From Flavobacterium notoginsengisoli (GTDB taxonomy: Bacteria > Bacteroidota > Bacteroidia > Flavobacteriales > Flavobacteriaceae): a stretch of DNA of 64,000 nucleotides. The stretch is taken from positions 756,676 to 820,675 of the forward strand of contig NZ_JACHLB010000001.1 in assembly GCF_014207905.1 (NCBI RefSeq), written 5' to 3'. Under the pieces are notes generated by a model, which was not told the origin of the DNA, did not search any database, and saw only the letters and a program-made list of their open reading frames with translations. This document shows positions 38,435-47,383 of the stretch, piece after piece. The position numbers and the translations under genes were made by a program. Numbering within the stretch: the first letter of the stretch is position 1; each line of letters opens with the position of its first letter.

Positions 38435-39529
38435 ATGCCGTTTTCTAGAATCTGTTTTTTGTTTGCAATACTTTTTTCATTTCAAGTTCATTCTCAATCC
38501 AAAAAATATAAAATTCATACTGTTGCCTTTTATAATTTCGAAAATCTATATGATACTGTAGATGATGCTTTTACAAATGATGACGAATGGACACCAAATG
38601 GAGCGCAACATTGGACAGCCGAAAAATATCAGCAAAAGCTAAAAAATCTGGCGAGAGTTTTATCTGAAATTGGAACTCCAGAAAACACAAATGCACCAGT
38701 TTTAATTGGCGGTGCTGAAATAGAAAATCGTGGGGTTTTGGAAGATTTGATAAAAGAACCAAAACTGCAAGAACTAGATTTAGGAATTATTCATTTTGAT
38801 TCACCCGATAAACGTGGCATCGATGTAGCATTGCTTTATCAGAAAAAATATTTTCGTCCGACTTCTTTTTCAAATATTCCGTTGATTATTTACAAAAAGA
38901 ATATTCCAAAGAAGGAAGAACAATTGGAAGTTGAAGATGATGAAATAGAAATAAAAAAAGAAAATTATAATCGTATTTTTACGAGAGATCAGCTTTTGGT
39001 TTCGGGATTTTTAGAAGATGAAGAAATACATATTATAGTCAACCATTGGCCATCTAGATCCAGTGGAGAAAAAGCGACTAGTTTGTTTCGGGAAGCTGCC
39101 GGAAAATTGAACAGGAAAATTATCGATTCTTTGCAACAAATTAATCCAAAAGCAAAGGTTTTAACAATGGGAGATTTTAATGACGGACCTTTAAATAATA
39201 GCATCAAATTGGCATTAGAAGCAAAAAGCAAAAAAACAGAATTGAAAGAATTTGATCTTTTTAACCCGTTTGAAGAACTGGAAAATAAAGGATTTGGGAC
39301 AATTGCGTATCGTGATTCCTGGAATGTTTTTGATCAAATTATAATGACATCTTCTTTCATTAAATCTGATTTTTCAAGTTATCAATTTTGGAAAGCAGGA
39401 ATTTTCAACAAGCCCTATCTCATTCAAAATTCAGGAAAATATAAAGGTTATCCGTTACGAAATACTCTTACGGAAGCAGGTTTTAGCGATCATCTTCCGG
39501 TTTATATTTATTTGATAAAAGAACTTTAA
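38435..39529 (+). CDS. Endonuclease/exonuclease/phosphatase (EEP) family protein, exported
   Basis: A 364-residue protein with a signal peptide (cleavage after VHSQ). The EEP fold is shown by FYNFENLYD at the start, GGAEIENR with the metal-binding Glu, DKRGIDVALLY, the NHWPSR motif, MGDFNDGP and the C-terminal SDHLPV catalytic Asp-His pair. This order is that of metal-dependent phosphoesterases related to DNase I. An acidic insert (EEQLEVEDDEIEIKKE) lies mid-protein. The likely substrate is extracellular nucleic acid or another phosphodiester; which one cannot be told. It is divergent from the S66 peptidase gene. Confidence 0.88.
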   Translation: MPFSRICFLFAILFSFQVHSQSKKYKIHTVAFYNFENLYDTVDDAFTNDDEWTPNGAQHWTAEKYQQKLKNLARVLSEIGTPENTNAPVLIGGAEIENRGVLEDLIKEPKLQELDLGIIHFDSPDKRGIDVALLYQKKYFRPTSFSNIPLIIYKKNIPKKEEQLEVEDDEIEIKKENYNRIFTRDQLLVSGFLEDEEIHIIVNHWPSRSSGEKATSLFREAAGKLNRKIIDSLQQINPKAKVLTMGDFNDGPLNNSIKLALEAKSKKTELKEFDLFNPFEELENKGFGTIAYRDSWNVFDQIIMTSSFIKSDFSSYQFWKAGIFNKPYLIQNSGKYKGYPLRNTLTEAGFSDHLPVYIYLIKEL

Positions 39530-39535
39530 TTAGTT

Positions 39536-39606
39536 TTCAGTCGCGGTCGCAGTTTTCAGTGATAGTTTTTGTTCTCAGTAAAACTGAAAACTGTCACTGT
39601 GACTGA
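39536..39606. repeat. Imperfect inverted repeat between the EEP gene and nbaC
   Basis: Arms of about 23 bases at 39538-39560 and 39582-39604 with four mismatches, sharing the core CAGTTTTCAGT and its complement ACTGAAAACTG. No T tract follows directly. Confidence 0.65.
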
Positions 39607-39650
39607 GTACTTTTTATTAACTTAGCTTTTCACAATTTAGAATTAAAAAA

Positions 39651-40190
39651 ATGGCTATAGCAAAACCTTTTAACCTGACGAAATGGATTGACGAAAACCG
39701 TCATTTATTAAAACCGCCTGTTGGAAATAAAAATCTGTATGTAGATTCTGGAGATTATATTGTAATGATTGTAGCAGGACCAAACGCGAGAAAAGATTAC
39801 CATTATAATGAAACAGAAGAGCTTTTTTATCAGTTAGAAGGCAGCATAAAAGTAGTCATTCAAGAAGATGGCGAACGTAAAGAAATGGAACTCAATGCAG
39901 GCGATATGTATTTACATCCAGCCAAAGTGCCTCATTCTCCTGTTCGTTCCGAAGGTTCTATAGGATTAGTAATTGAAAGAAAACGTGCAGGACAAGGTTT
40001 TACAGATGGCTTGCTTTGGCATTGCGACAACTGCAATCATAAACTTTACGAAGTCTATTTTGAATTGCATAATATAGAGAAAGACTTTCTTCCGCACTTC
40101 GAACATTTTTATAATTCTGAAGAATTAAGAACCTGCGATAAATGCGGAACAGTTATGGAAACTGATCCAAGGTTTGTGGCTAAAAAGTAA
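39651..40190 (+). CDS. nbaC: 3-hydroxyanthranilate 3,4-dioxygenase
   Basis: A 179-residue cytoplasmic cupin. Iron ligands H51, E57 and H95 fall at the same numbers as in the Cupriavidus metallidurans enzyme, and the C-terminal rubredoxin-like iron site has C125/C128 and C162/C165. It opens the ring of 3-hydroxyanthranilate with oxygen to give 2-amino-3-carboxymuconate semialdehyde, in tryptophan breakdown by the kynurenine route or in NAD synthesis. No other kynurenine-pathway gene lies beside it. A stem-loop follows the stop. Confidence 0.95.
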   Translation: MAIAKPFNLTKWIDENRHLLKPPVGNKNLYVDSGDYIVMIVAGPNARKDYHYNETEELFYQLEGSIKVVIQEDGERKEMELNAGDMYLHPAKVPHSPVRSEGSIGLVIERKRAGQGFTDGLLWHCDNCNHKLYEVYFELHNIEKDFLPHFEHFYNSEELRTCDKCGTVMETDPRFVAKK

Positions 40191-40213
40191 TATATTGATT
40201 AATAACAGTATCG

Positions 40214-40244
40214 AACCCGACAAGTTTTTAAAACCTGTCGGGTT
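40214..40244 (+). terminator. Stem-loop terminator after nbaC
   Basis: Arms AACCCGACAAGTTTT at 40214-40228 and AAAACCTGTCGGGTT at 40230-40244 with one wobble pair, followed by a T-rich stretch. Confidence 0.65.
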
Positions 40245-40270
40245 TACTTTTTATGTTAAAAGAGAGAATT

Positions 40271-40334
40271 TTGTATCATTTTTGATATATATTTGTGTCA
40301 TAAATGTTATTAAAAAGTAACACAAATGATACAA
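40271..40334 (+). promoter_or_regulatory. Antitoxin promoter with candidate autoregulatory operator
   Basis: A -7 box TATATTTG lies at 40288-40295, with a TTG at 40271-40273 only 14 bases upstream. A perfect 11-base inverted repeat TTGTATCATTT / AAATGATACAA (40271-40281 and 40324-40334) brackets the promoter and the start codon at 40326. A second, inner one pairs ATTTGTGT (40291-40298) with ACACAAAT (40320-40327). Antitoxins usually repress their own promoter through such palindromes; binding here is inferred. Confidence 0.5.
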
Positions 40335-40637
40335 GAAATTATCGCATACAAAAATATAGTTGAAAATATTGAGAGTCTAATTGATAAATCAACTTATAAG
40401 AGAAACTATATTATTGAAAAAGTTGGTATTTCGAGTCCAACGTTTTATAGAAAATTGAAAACACATTCATTTACTCCTGATGAAATGCTTTCAATTGCAA
40501 AAATTCTTTCTCCAGAGGAAAATTTTAAAATACAATTAAAAGCCGACATTGCACAGGGGAAACTTGATTATATAAATGGAGATTATATAACTCATGAAGA
40601 AATGCTTGCAGAATTAAAAAGTAAGAATCTTATCTAA
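40326..40637 (+). CDS. HTH antitoxin of a type II toxin-antitoxin pair
   Basis: A 103-residue protein. Residues about 20-60 form a helix-turn-helix (YIIEKVGISSPTFYRKLKTHSFT) that would bind DNA. The acidic tail (GDYITHEEMLAEL) is typical of the antitoxin part that wraps around a RelE/ParE toxin. The likely toxin is encoded on the opposite strand with its 3' end overlapping by 8 bases, an unusual layout since such pairs normally form one operon. The start is supported by the promoter and palindromes just upstream. Assignment as antitoxin rests on sequence style and context. Confidence 0.75.
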   Translation: MIQEIIAYKNIVENIESLIDKSTYKRNYIIEKVGISSPTFYRKLKTHSFTPDEMLSIAKILSPEENFKIQLKADIAQGKLDYINGDYITHEEMLAELKSKNLI

Positions 40638-40932
40638 AATTTTGCAGATTTAAAAAACTCAAAGGCTTTTGACGATTATTTGAGAAAGCTATTAATATTA
40701 TGTCATCTTCGTTTATTTCATAATATAATTTAACCTGTTTTGAAAGAACAATTTCCCGGCATTCCAGTTCTGCATTGTATTTGCCCAATTCAGGATTATT
40801 TTCGAGTAGATTGATAATATGCAAAGAATCCTTTATGAATTTTTGTAATATCGCTAAAGTCCAATATTGTTCTAAATAATATTGAATGTTATAAAATGTA
40901 TAATTCGCTTTTTTTGACCAAACAATTCTCAT
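40630..40932 (-). CDS. RelE/ParE family toxin
   Basis: A 100-residue protein with the ParE/RelE toxin layout: an N-terminal strand MRIVWSKKA, two helices (FYNIQYYLEQYW, FIKDSLHIINLLENNPELGKY), then REIVLSKQVKLYYEI and a last strand IILIAFSNNRQKP. ParE members poison gyrase and RelE members cut mRNA; the sequence does not settle which. It converges on the antitoxin gene with an 8-base overlap of coding ends, so the two mRNAs would be antisense to each other at the 3' end. The phosphodiesterase gene ends 55 bases upstream on the same strand, so co-transcription with it is possible. Confidence 0.82.
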   Translation of the reverse strand: MRIVWSKKANYTFYNIQYYLEQYWTLAILQKFIKDSLHIINLLENNPELGKYNAELECREIVLSKQVKLYYEINEDDIILIAFSNNRQKPLSFLNLQNFR

Positions 40933-40986
40933 TATAAAGTTTAGATTATCTGGTAAAAATATAAAAAATAACTTACAAAATAATTT

Positions 40987-41943
40987 CTATAACTCGAACT
41001 TTTTTCCCTGTTCAGGATAAATAATCTTCAGCCCTAAATCGTTTTGAGCTTTTAGTTGCCCTTTAATTTTTGCAATATTTTTTGCAGGAGGTTTTAAATG
41101 CGTAATGATGATTTTGAAGTTTTCCAAAGAACCTTTTCCTGCCAAATCTTCCAAAACATGAAGCTCTTTCATTAAGTAATTTGGCGTTAAATGTCCGAAC
41201 AAAAACTTATCCGGCTGTTCGTTTGGAAATGAAACTTCAATAAAAATTCCCTTTAATTGTTTTTCTCTAACTAATGGCGCAATTGCCGTCCATAAATCAC
41301 GAAGATTATTGCTTTTTTCTACGTCATCTGGTCCTGTATCTCCCAAATACAAAGCATAGTTGTTTTCGTTTTTAACTAAAAAAGCAGTACTTTCAAAAGG
41401 GTTAACATGACTTAGCGGAAATGCTTTAACCGTCATTTTTGTATTTGTTAGTGGAATTTCTTCTCCTAAATTCAGAGTTTGAAAATGGTATTTTTTTAAA
41501 GGAAAACCTGGGCCTGCATCTCCAAAATTAGCCCATGTTTGATCGTTGAAATAATGATTTTCCATCATTTCCATACATTTACTAGTTGCATAAACCGTCT
41601 TTGAAGAATCTGCAGGAGAATTGATAATTAAACCCGAAACATGATCTAAGTGTGCATGAGAAATCAAATATCCTTTTATATATTTTTTTAAAACCTCGCT
41701 GGTTGAAACTTTAAAAGTTTTCTTTTCGATGGCTTTTTCAATTCCGGCATTTATAGTTCCTGCATCTAAACAGATATAATCGTTTGTATTTATTGGAGCA
41801 AGTAAATAAGCTGAAAGATTTTTTTCGTTAATTCCGCCTTTAACTCCTAATGGAACTACCTGAAATGATGATTTTTCTTTTTGAGAAAAAACATTTGATG
41901 AAATTAAAAGAAGGCAAAGAAAAAAGCGGTTGAAATTATTCAT
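40987..41943 (-). CDS. cpdP: Class II 3',5'-cyclic nucleotide phosphodiesterase, exported
   Basis: A 318-residue MBL-fold enzyme of the PDE class II family. A signal peptide covers about 1-20. The metal motif is H96-A-H98-L-D100-H101 within ISHAHLDHVSGLIINSP, which is diagnostic of this class. Further ligand motifs are PLSHVNPFEST, LYLGDTGPDDV and the C-terminal ITHLKPP. It hydrolyses cyclic AMP or cyclic GMP, probably in the periplasm. I start it at the ATG at 41943, which gives a clean signal peptide; upstream in-frame codons to 42015 would add a hydrophobic extension of 24 residues. Confidence 0.85.
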   Translation of the reverse strand: MNNFNRFFLCLLLISSNVFSQKEKSSFQVVPLGVKGGINEKNLSAYLLAPINTNDYICLDAGTINAGIEKAIEKKTFKVSTSEVLKKYIKGYLISHAHLDHVSGLIINSPADSSKTVYATSKCMEMMENHYFNDQTWANFGDAGPGFPLKKYHFQTLNLGEEIPLTNTKMTVKAFPLSHVNPFESTAFLVKNENNYALYLGDTGPDDVEKSNNLRDLWTAIAPLVREKQLKGIFIEVSFPNEQPDKFLFGHLTPNYLMKELHVLEDLAGKGSLENFKIIITHLKPPAKNIAKIKGQLKAQNDLGLKIIYPEQGKKFEL

Positions 41944-42057
41944 AATCAAAAAAATTAGAGATGCAAATTTCATGAATAAAAGAGAAATAAAGCACGCAAT
42001 TTTGAAAAAAATCATATTAATTAATCCTAAATTTACATTTCACTAAAAATAAACTGC

Positions 42058-42705
42058 ATGGCTAGAAAAGTACTTTTTATACTGTTTTTGATGTTAATAA
42101 GTTCTGGGGTGTACTGTTGCGATTGTTCGGAAAAACCATCAATAAAAGAGAATTGGGAGCTAGCTAGTCAGGTTTTTATTGGAAAAGTAATTAAGATTGA
42201 TAGTTCTTTATATTCCGAATATGGTCAAAAAATGTACTCTTATACAGTCAAAATATCGAAAACTTATAAAGATGAAGTTTTTAAAGAACAATATTTTAGG
42301 ACAATTCTAGGAGTTAACATGGGTTCTTGCGACTATTATTTCGAAAATGGGAAAGAATATTTAATTTATGCAAAAAAAGACCATAACTCTTTGGGTTGCT
42401 CTATATGTTCAAGAACGAATCTGTTGCAAAACATTCAAAGTGACGAACTAAAATTATTAGACGAATTATATAGAAAGTCTAGAAAAAATAGAAACGGAAT
42501 ACAAATCATTCAATTTCAGAATAATATTCAATATCAAATCGATTTAGTCAAAAATTCATTTGAAGAAAAATTGAAAAGAAAAGATATGATCATATATGTT
42601 TTATCAGCATTGAATTTTATTCTGATTTTTCTGCTTATTCTAGTATTTTTCAAAAATAAAAGAATTTTTAAAAGCGGTAATGAATCAAATTTCGATTCGA
42701 AATAA
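42058..42705 (+). CDS. TIMP/NTR-like domain protein with C-terminal membrane helix
   Basis: A 215-residue exported protein. After a signal peptide the mature protein starts CCDCSEKPSIKENWELASQ, the pattern of tissue-inhibitor-of-metalloproteinase-like (NTR) domains found in many bacterial secreted proteins. Further Cys residues (GSCDYYF, GCSICSRT) suggest disulfides. Around 180-200 a hydrophobic helix (IIYVLSALNFILIFLLILVFF) followed by Lys/Arg indicates a C-terminal anchor with a short cytoplasmic tail. Function unknown. It is transcribed alone, divergent from cpdP. Confidence 0.75.
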   Translation: MARKVLFILFLMLISSGVYCCDCSEKPSIKENWELASQVFIGKVIKIDSSLYSEYGQKMYSYTVKISKTYKDEVFKEQYFRTILGVNMGSCDYYFENGKEYLIYAKKDHNSLGCSICSRTNLLQNIQSDELKLLDELYRKSRKNRNGIQIIQFQNNIQYQIDLVKNSFEEKLKRKDMIIYVLSALNFILIFLLILVFFKNKRIFKSGNESNFDSK

Positions 42706-42750
42706 TATCTTTACATTAATAATATAACAATTTTAACTAAAAAAGTTACA

Positions 42751-44304
42751 ATGACAACAATAGCATCGCAATTTGGAATGACGGAAGCTCTTGAAAAATT
42801 GGGCATCAAAGCAATAAATGAAGGAACGTCAACAGGAATAAATAATTTTTCTTCTGGAGAAATCTTAGAAAGTTATTCTCCAGTTGATGGGAAATTAATA
42901 GCTTCGGTAAAAATGTCGACTGCAGAAGATTACGAAAAAACGATTCAAACTGCTGCAGAAGCTTTTAAATCATTTAGATTAATTCCTGCTCCACAGCGTG
43001 GTGAAATTGTACGTCAGTTTGGAGAAAAATTGAGACAAAACAAAGAGGCGCTTGGTAAATTGGTTTCTTATGAAATGGGAAAATCATTGCAAGAAGGTTT
43101 TGGAGAAGTTCAAGAAATGATTGATATCTGTGATTTTGCTGTTGGTTTATCTCGTCAGCTTCACGGCTTAACGATGCATTCTGAAAGACCGGGGCATCGT
43201 ATGTACGAGCAATATCATCCATTAGGAATTGTCGGAATTATTTCGGCATTTAATTTTCCAGTTGCAGTTTGGTCGTGGAACACAGCTTTAGCTTGGATTT
43301 CTGGAGACGTTTGTGTTTGGAAACCTTCTGAGAAAACACCACTTTGCGGTATTGCTTGCCAGAATATAATTGCTCAGGTAATTAAAGAGAATAATCTTCC
43401 GGAAGGAATTTCATGTCTTATAAATGGAGATTATAAAATTGGAGAATTATTGACTACAGATACTCGAATTCCGCTAATTTCTGCAACTGGCTCAACACGT
43501 ATGGGAAAAATCGTAGCACAAACGGTGGCAGGAAGACTTGGAAAATCACTTTTAGAACTTGGAGGTAACAATGCAATTATTGTAACTCCAGATGCCGATA
43601 TAAAAATGACTGTTATTGGAGCTGTTTTTGGAGCAGTTGGTACGGCTGGTCAAAGATGTACATCAACAAGGAGATTGATTATTCACGAAAGTATTTATGA
43701 TAAAGTAAAAGACGCTTTAGTGGCTGCATATAAGCAATTACGAATAGGAAATCCGCTTGACGAAAACAATCATGTCGGCCCTCTAATTGATAAACACGCC
43801 GTTGAAATGTATGCGGCAGCTTTGAATAAAGTAGTTGCCGAAGGTGGAAAAATTTTGGTTGAGGGCGGTGTGCTTTCTGGCCAAGGTTACGAAAGTGGCT
43901 GTTATGTAAAGCCTGCTATTGCAGAGGCTGAAAATTCATTTGCAATTGTACAGCATGAAACTTTTGCACCGGTTTTATATCTACTTAAATATACTGGAGA
44001 AGTTGAAAATGCAATCGAAATTCAAAATGGTGTTGCACAAGGTTTATCTTCTGCAATTATGACCAATAATTTGCGTGAGGCTGAAAGATTTTTATCTGCA
44101 ACGGGTTCTGACTGCGGAATTGCAAACGTAAACATTGGAACTTCTGGAGCGGAAATTGGAGGTGCTTTTGGAGGAGAAAAAGAAACAGGAGGCGGACGCG
44201 AGTCTGGTTCTGATGCATGGAAAATTTATATGAGACGTCAAACCAATACAATTAATTATACAACGAATCTTCCTTTGGCTCAGGGAATTAAATTTGATTT
44301 ATAA
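42751..44304 (+). CDS. amaB: ALDH7-type aldehyde dehydrogenase (alpha-aminoadipic semialdehyde dehydrogenase)
   Basis: A 517-residue cytoplasmic NAD-dependent dehydrogenase. The general base is E269 (LLELGGN) and the nucleophile C303 (GTAGQRCTST). The sequence tracks vertebrate antiquitin (ALDH7A1) closely, including SERPGH, IISAFNFPVAVW, SGAEIGGAFGGEKETGGGRESG and LPLAQGIKF. Those enzymes oxidise alpha-aminoadipic semialdehyde to aminoadipate in lysine breakdown. Other lysine genes are not adjacent. A bidirectional terminator follows. Confidence 0.9.
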   Translation: MTTIASQFGMTEALEKLGIKAINEGTSTGINNFSSGEILESYSPVDGKLIASVKMSTAEDYEKTIQTAAEAFKSFRLIPAPQRGEIVRQFGEKLRQNKEALGKLVSYEMGKSLQEGFGEVQEMIDICDFAVGLSRQLHGLTMHSERPGHRMYEQYHPLGIVGIISAFNFPVAVWSWNTALAWISGDVCVWKPSEKTPLCGIACQNIIAQVIKENNLPEGISCLINGDYKIGELLTTDTRIPLISATGSTRMGKIVAQTVAGRLGKSLLELGGNNAIIVTPDADIKMTVIGAVFGAVGTAGQRCTSTRRLIIHESIYDKVKDALVAAYKQLRIGNPLDENNHVGPLIDKHAVEMYAAALNKVVAEGGKILVEGGVLSGQGYESGCYVKPAIAEAENSFAIVQHETFAPVLYLLKYTGEVENAIEIQNGVAQGLSSAIMTNNLREAERFLSATGSDCGIANVNIGTSGAEIGGAFGGEKETGGGRESGSDAWKIYMRRQTNTINYTTNLPLAQGIKFDL

Positions 44305-44318
44305 ATTTAAATTATAAG

Positions 44319-44350
44319 AAAAAAGGCTTCCAATTTTGGAAGCCTTTTTT
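44319..44350. terminator. Bidirectional terminator, aldehyde dehydrogenase / pectate lyase
   Basis: Stem AAAAAGGCTTCCA / TGGAAGCCTTTTT at about 44320-44332 and 44337-44350 with a 4-base loop, flanked by A and T runs. It lies between two converging genes. Confidence 0.85.
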
Positions 44351-44363
44351 AGTTAAGTTAGTT

Positions 44364-47216
44364 TTATTTTTTAATAAGTGTTTGATTAATTGTTCCGTCT
44401 GCTGTGTAAATTTTGGCTAAGTAAGTTCCAGAAATTAAACTGCTCGTATCAATGCTTTCAGATTTTCCAGAAGTCATTACTAAGTTTCCAGAAATGTTGT
44501 AAATAAGTACTTTTTCTACTTTTTGATTGGCGTCTGAGAGATACAAAATATCTGAAAAAGGATTTGGATACAATACTATTTTAGTGTTTTCAATCACTAC
44601 AGAATCGGTTACTGGAGCAACTTTTAATGTTGTTCCTCCGCTGTAAGCTGTGCTGATATAAAATAGATTAGCAACAGAACCTTTAGTTATAGTGTGAGAT
44701 CCAGCTGCAATAGATGCGGTAACGATGCCAGCTGAAGCAGTGTAAGAGACGTTATCGACTTTTATAGTTCCTGTAAAATTAGAATCGAAAACTAAAGTTA
44801 GCGTCGATGAACTTGTTGTTGTATACGTGATTGTTGTACTTGATTCAATTTTTAAGCGTTCGGTTAACGTCAATCCATTATAAGTTACAGATCCTGGAGT
44901 AGAATTCATATTCCCAGTGATAGAGTAGAAGCTACTCGTTTTGCCAGAAGTTGTAAAATTATGAATTTCATTTCCTCCGCCAGAACCAGTTGTTACTGTT
45001 ATAGTTCCTGAAGCTGTTGCTGGAGAACCTGCAGTTCCTGAAGTTGTAATAGAATAAGAAACATTTGCTGTTGGAGTACCCGAAATTGTTACTGTTTTAG
45101 AAGCTGAATTCTTTACAACAGTTAATCCAGAAGCTGGTAATCCTGTTACAGTTGCGTCAGTTGCATTTCCGCCCCAAGTAAATACAATTGATGCAATTGC
45201 AGTTCCAGAAGAAACGTTCTGATTATTATTTCCTGTAGAAGTTAAAGTCTGATTACCTGCCGCGGTAACCGTCACAGTTCCTGAACCAGTGGCAGGGGAA
45301 CCACTAGTTCCAGAAGTGGCAACAGAATAAGAAACGGTTGCTGTAGGCGTACCTGAAATAGTTATAGTTTTTGCGGTAGTATTTTTTACAAAAGTCAATC
45401 CTGAAGCGGGTAATCCTGTTACAGTTGCATCTGTTGCATCTCCTCCCCATGTAAACACGATTGAACTAATTGCAGTGCCACTTACAACTGTTTGATTATT
45501 GTTTGAAGAAGAAGTTAAAGTTAATGTTTGAGTTCCGGCTGGAGGATTTCCTTCTCCTTGTACGGCAACTAAAGTTCCTGTATAATTGGTAAGTGCCGAT
45601 TTTAGTGCTGTAATAACCAGTGAAGAAGTATCATCAGTTGCGTTATTGAAAGTCCATTGTAAATCTCCACCAGAAACTCGCCCAGCATATTGCATGGTTT
45701 TGGTTTTAGCTGTAGCAGGCTGATCGATTACTAAATTTTTTACATATAATGTAGCGTCAGTATCAAAATTGTTATAAGTGTTTGCGCCAGATTTAGATTT
45801 TACAGTATTGCTTACAGTTTCTCCTCTTGTTGTGGCAACATAAGCATCGAAATCTGTTGTAGAACTAATTTTTCCCGAGATATTGTATAAAGGATTCGGA
45901 TCATTATAAGCTACAAATCGCATATTATTTGTTCCGTTTGAAGCGTCAAAAGTATTATTGAATGCTTTGATGCTTCCTCCAGCTTCACCAGAAAAAGTTC
46001 CCATTGTTCCGGCGTTATTCACTTGATTGCTTTCGTCCCAAATATCAGAACCTTGAAGCGATGTTAGCATCGGATGTTTACTATTTCTAAAATAATTCCC
46101 TTCGACAAAAAGAGAAGAGCCCATTGTAGATCCTGCTCCGTATTTGGCAACACCATCATAATAATTATTGTAAATATGTGCTGAATAATAACGAACACGT
46201 GGATGGCGAGAATCGGAATGATCAAACCAGTTGTGATGATACGTAATATATAATCCAGAAGTTGTTCCTTCACTTAAGCCTAATAAACTTGCTTTACCAT
46301 TATCCCAAAAATGATTATAAGATAATGTAATGTAAGTTGAAGTTTTATTGTCTAAAGCGCCATCACCTTTTATCTGATCAGCATCGCTTCCAGCGTTTCC
46401 GTAGAAAAGGTCACAATTATGAACCCAAATATGATCATTATCTTGCTGCATTCCTACATTGTCTCCAGCAGTACTATCACAATTCATAAATCCTATGTTG
46501 CTCACTTCAATATTTGAAGCAGATTTTAGACGTACTCCCCAACCGTTTGCTACAGCATCATTTCCAATTCCTTCAAAAGTAACATAACTTGAAGCATTGT
46601 TTGAATTTTCAATAACAACATCGCCACCTTCCATAACGGTCATATCGGTTATATTTCCAATTAAACGAATAATAAAAGGACGTGTATCTTTTCCCTTTTT
46701 GATTGCATAAAGAATATTTTGCAGACCGATACAAGGATTTGAACTTGCACCAGTAATATTCATAGAAATGGTGTTTTTGGTGTTTTGAGTAATGTAAAGT
46801 ATAACGGCATTGTCCTTTGGAGTTCCGTCTAATTTATATCCGCCAGGAACACGTCCGCCTTCAAAAGCAAATCCGTTTCTGTCATGGGCAGAAACGGTTA
46901 AAGTTCCTGTTGTAGCACCTGTGCCTTCTGTTCCATTTACAACTGGTTTTACCTTCACAGTGTAAGATCCTGCTTTAAGGCCAGGAATGTCTGCACGCAA
47001 ATACGAGCCATAACTTCTAATAAGCTGATCGTCTATTTTCTTGTCGGTAAATCCGTTACCAGTATAATAAACATTGTAAGTTTGTGCTCCGCTCACAGGT
47101 TGCCATTTTACAAATGCCGTTTCGAGCCAACCAGATGCTTCATTGATTTGAATGGTTTGTGCCCATAATTGTACGGTCATGAGAAAGACCGCTACGAAAA
47201 GTAGGTTTTTTTTCAT
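44364..47216 (-). CDS. Secreted pectate lyase (PL1-like), T9SS cargo
   Basis: A 950-residue exported protein. Order: signal peptide; a fibronectin-like domain at about 20-110; a right-handed beta-helix pectate lyase domain at about 120-540; two near-identical repeats of about 90 residues at about 560-740; a beta domain; and a T9SS type A sorting domain over the last 75 residues (VLYPNPFSDILYL ... GTYLAKIYT). Pectate lyase family 1 motifs are IWVHNCDLF, ADQIKGDGALDNK, ITLSYNHFWDN and HSDSRHPRVR, the last holding the expected catalytic Arg. It should cleave polygalacturonate by beta-elimination outside the cell. No other pectin gene is adjacent. Three operator-like palindromes lie upstream. Confidence 0.9.
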   Translation of the reverse strand: MKKNLLFVAVFLMTVQLWAQTIQINEASGWLETAFVKWQPVSGAQTYNVYYTGNGFTDKKIDDQLIRSYGSYLRADIPGLKAGSYTVKVKPVVNGTEGTGATTGTLTVSAHDRNGFAFEGGRVPGGYKLDGTPKDNAVILYITQNTKNTISMNITGASSNPCIGLQNILYAIKKGKDTRPFIIRLIGNITDMTVMEGGDVVIENSNNASSYVTFEGIGNDAVANGWGVRLKSASNIEVSNIGFMNCDSTAGDNVGMQQDNDHIWVHNCDLFYGNAGSDADQIKGDGALDNKTSTYITLSYNHFWDNGKASLLGLSEGTTSGLYITYHHNWFDHSDSRHPRVRYYSAHIYNNYYDGVAKYGAGSTMGSSLFVEGNYFRNSKHPMLTSLQGSDIWDESNQVNNAGTMGTFSGEAGGSIKAFNNTFDASNGTNNMRFVAYNDPNPLYNISGKISSTTDFDAYVATTRGETVSNTVKSKSGANTYNNFDTDATLYVKNLVIDQPATAKTKTMQYAGRVSGGDLQWTFNNATDDTSSLVITALKSALTNYTGTLVAVQGEGNPPAGTQTLTLTSSSNNNQTVVSGTAISSIVFTWGGDATDATVTGLPASGLTFVKNTTAKTITISGTPTATVSYSVATSGTSGSPATGSGTVTVTAAGNQTLTSTGNNNQNVSSGTAIASIVFTWGGNATDATVTGLPASGLTVVKNSASKTVTISGTPTANVSYSITTSGTAGSPATASGTITVTTGSGGGNEIHNFTTSGKTSSFYSITGNMNSTPGSVTYNGLTLTERLKIESSTTITYTTTSSSTLTLVFDSNFTGTIKVDNVSYTASAGIVTASIAAGSHTITKGSVANLFYISTAYSGGTTLKVAPVTDSVVIENTKIVLYPNPFSDILYLSDANQKVEKVLIYNISGNLVMTSGKSESIDTSSLISGTYLAKIYTADGTINQTLIKK

Positions 47217-47281
47217 AAGTGTTTGTTTAAGATAGTTAATAATAAGTAAGTGGCTTTACTTTCAATTACAAGTGGTTTAAT

Positions 47282-47295
47282 TGTAATCGATTACA
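47282..47295. promoter_or_regulatory. Operator-like palindrome 1 (TGTAATCGATTACA)
   Basis: A perfect 14-base palindrome, 66 bases upstream of the pectate lyase start. The form TGTAATnnATTACA with a CG centre is typical of LacI-family operators. The regulator is not in the window. Confidence 0.5.
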
Positions 47296-47383
47296 CAAAA
47301 TTATATAATAATTTTTATTATTATAATTTTAATCTAAATTTTTAGAGAATAATTTATTTAAAAAGCTTTTAATTTGATTAAAA

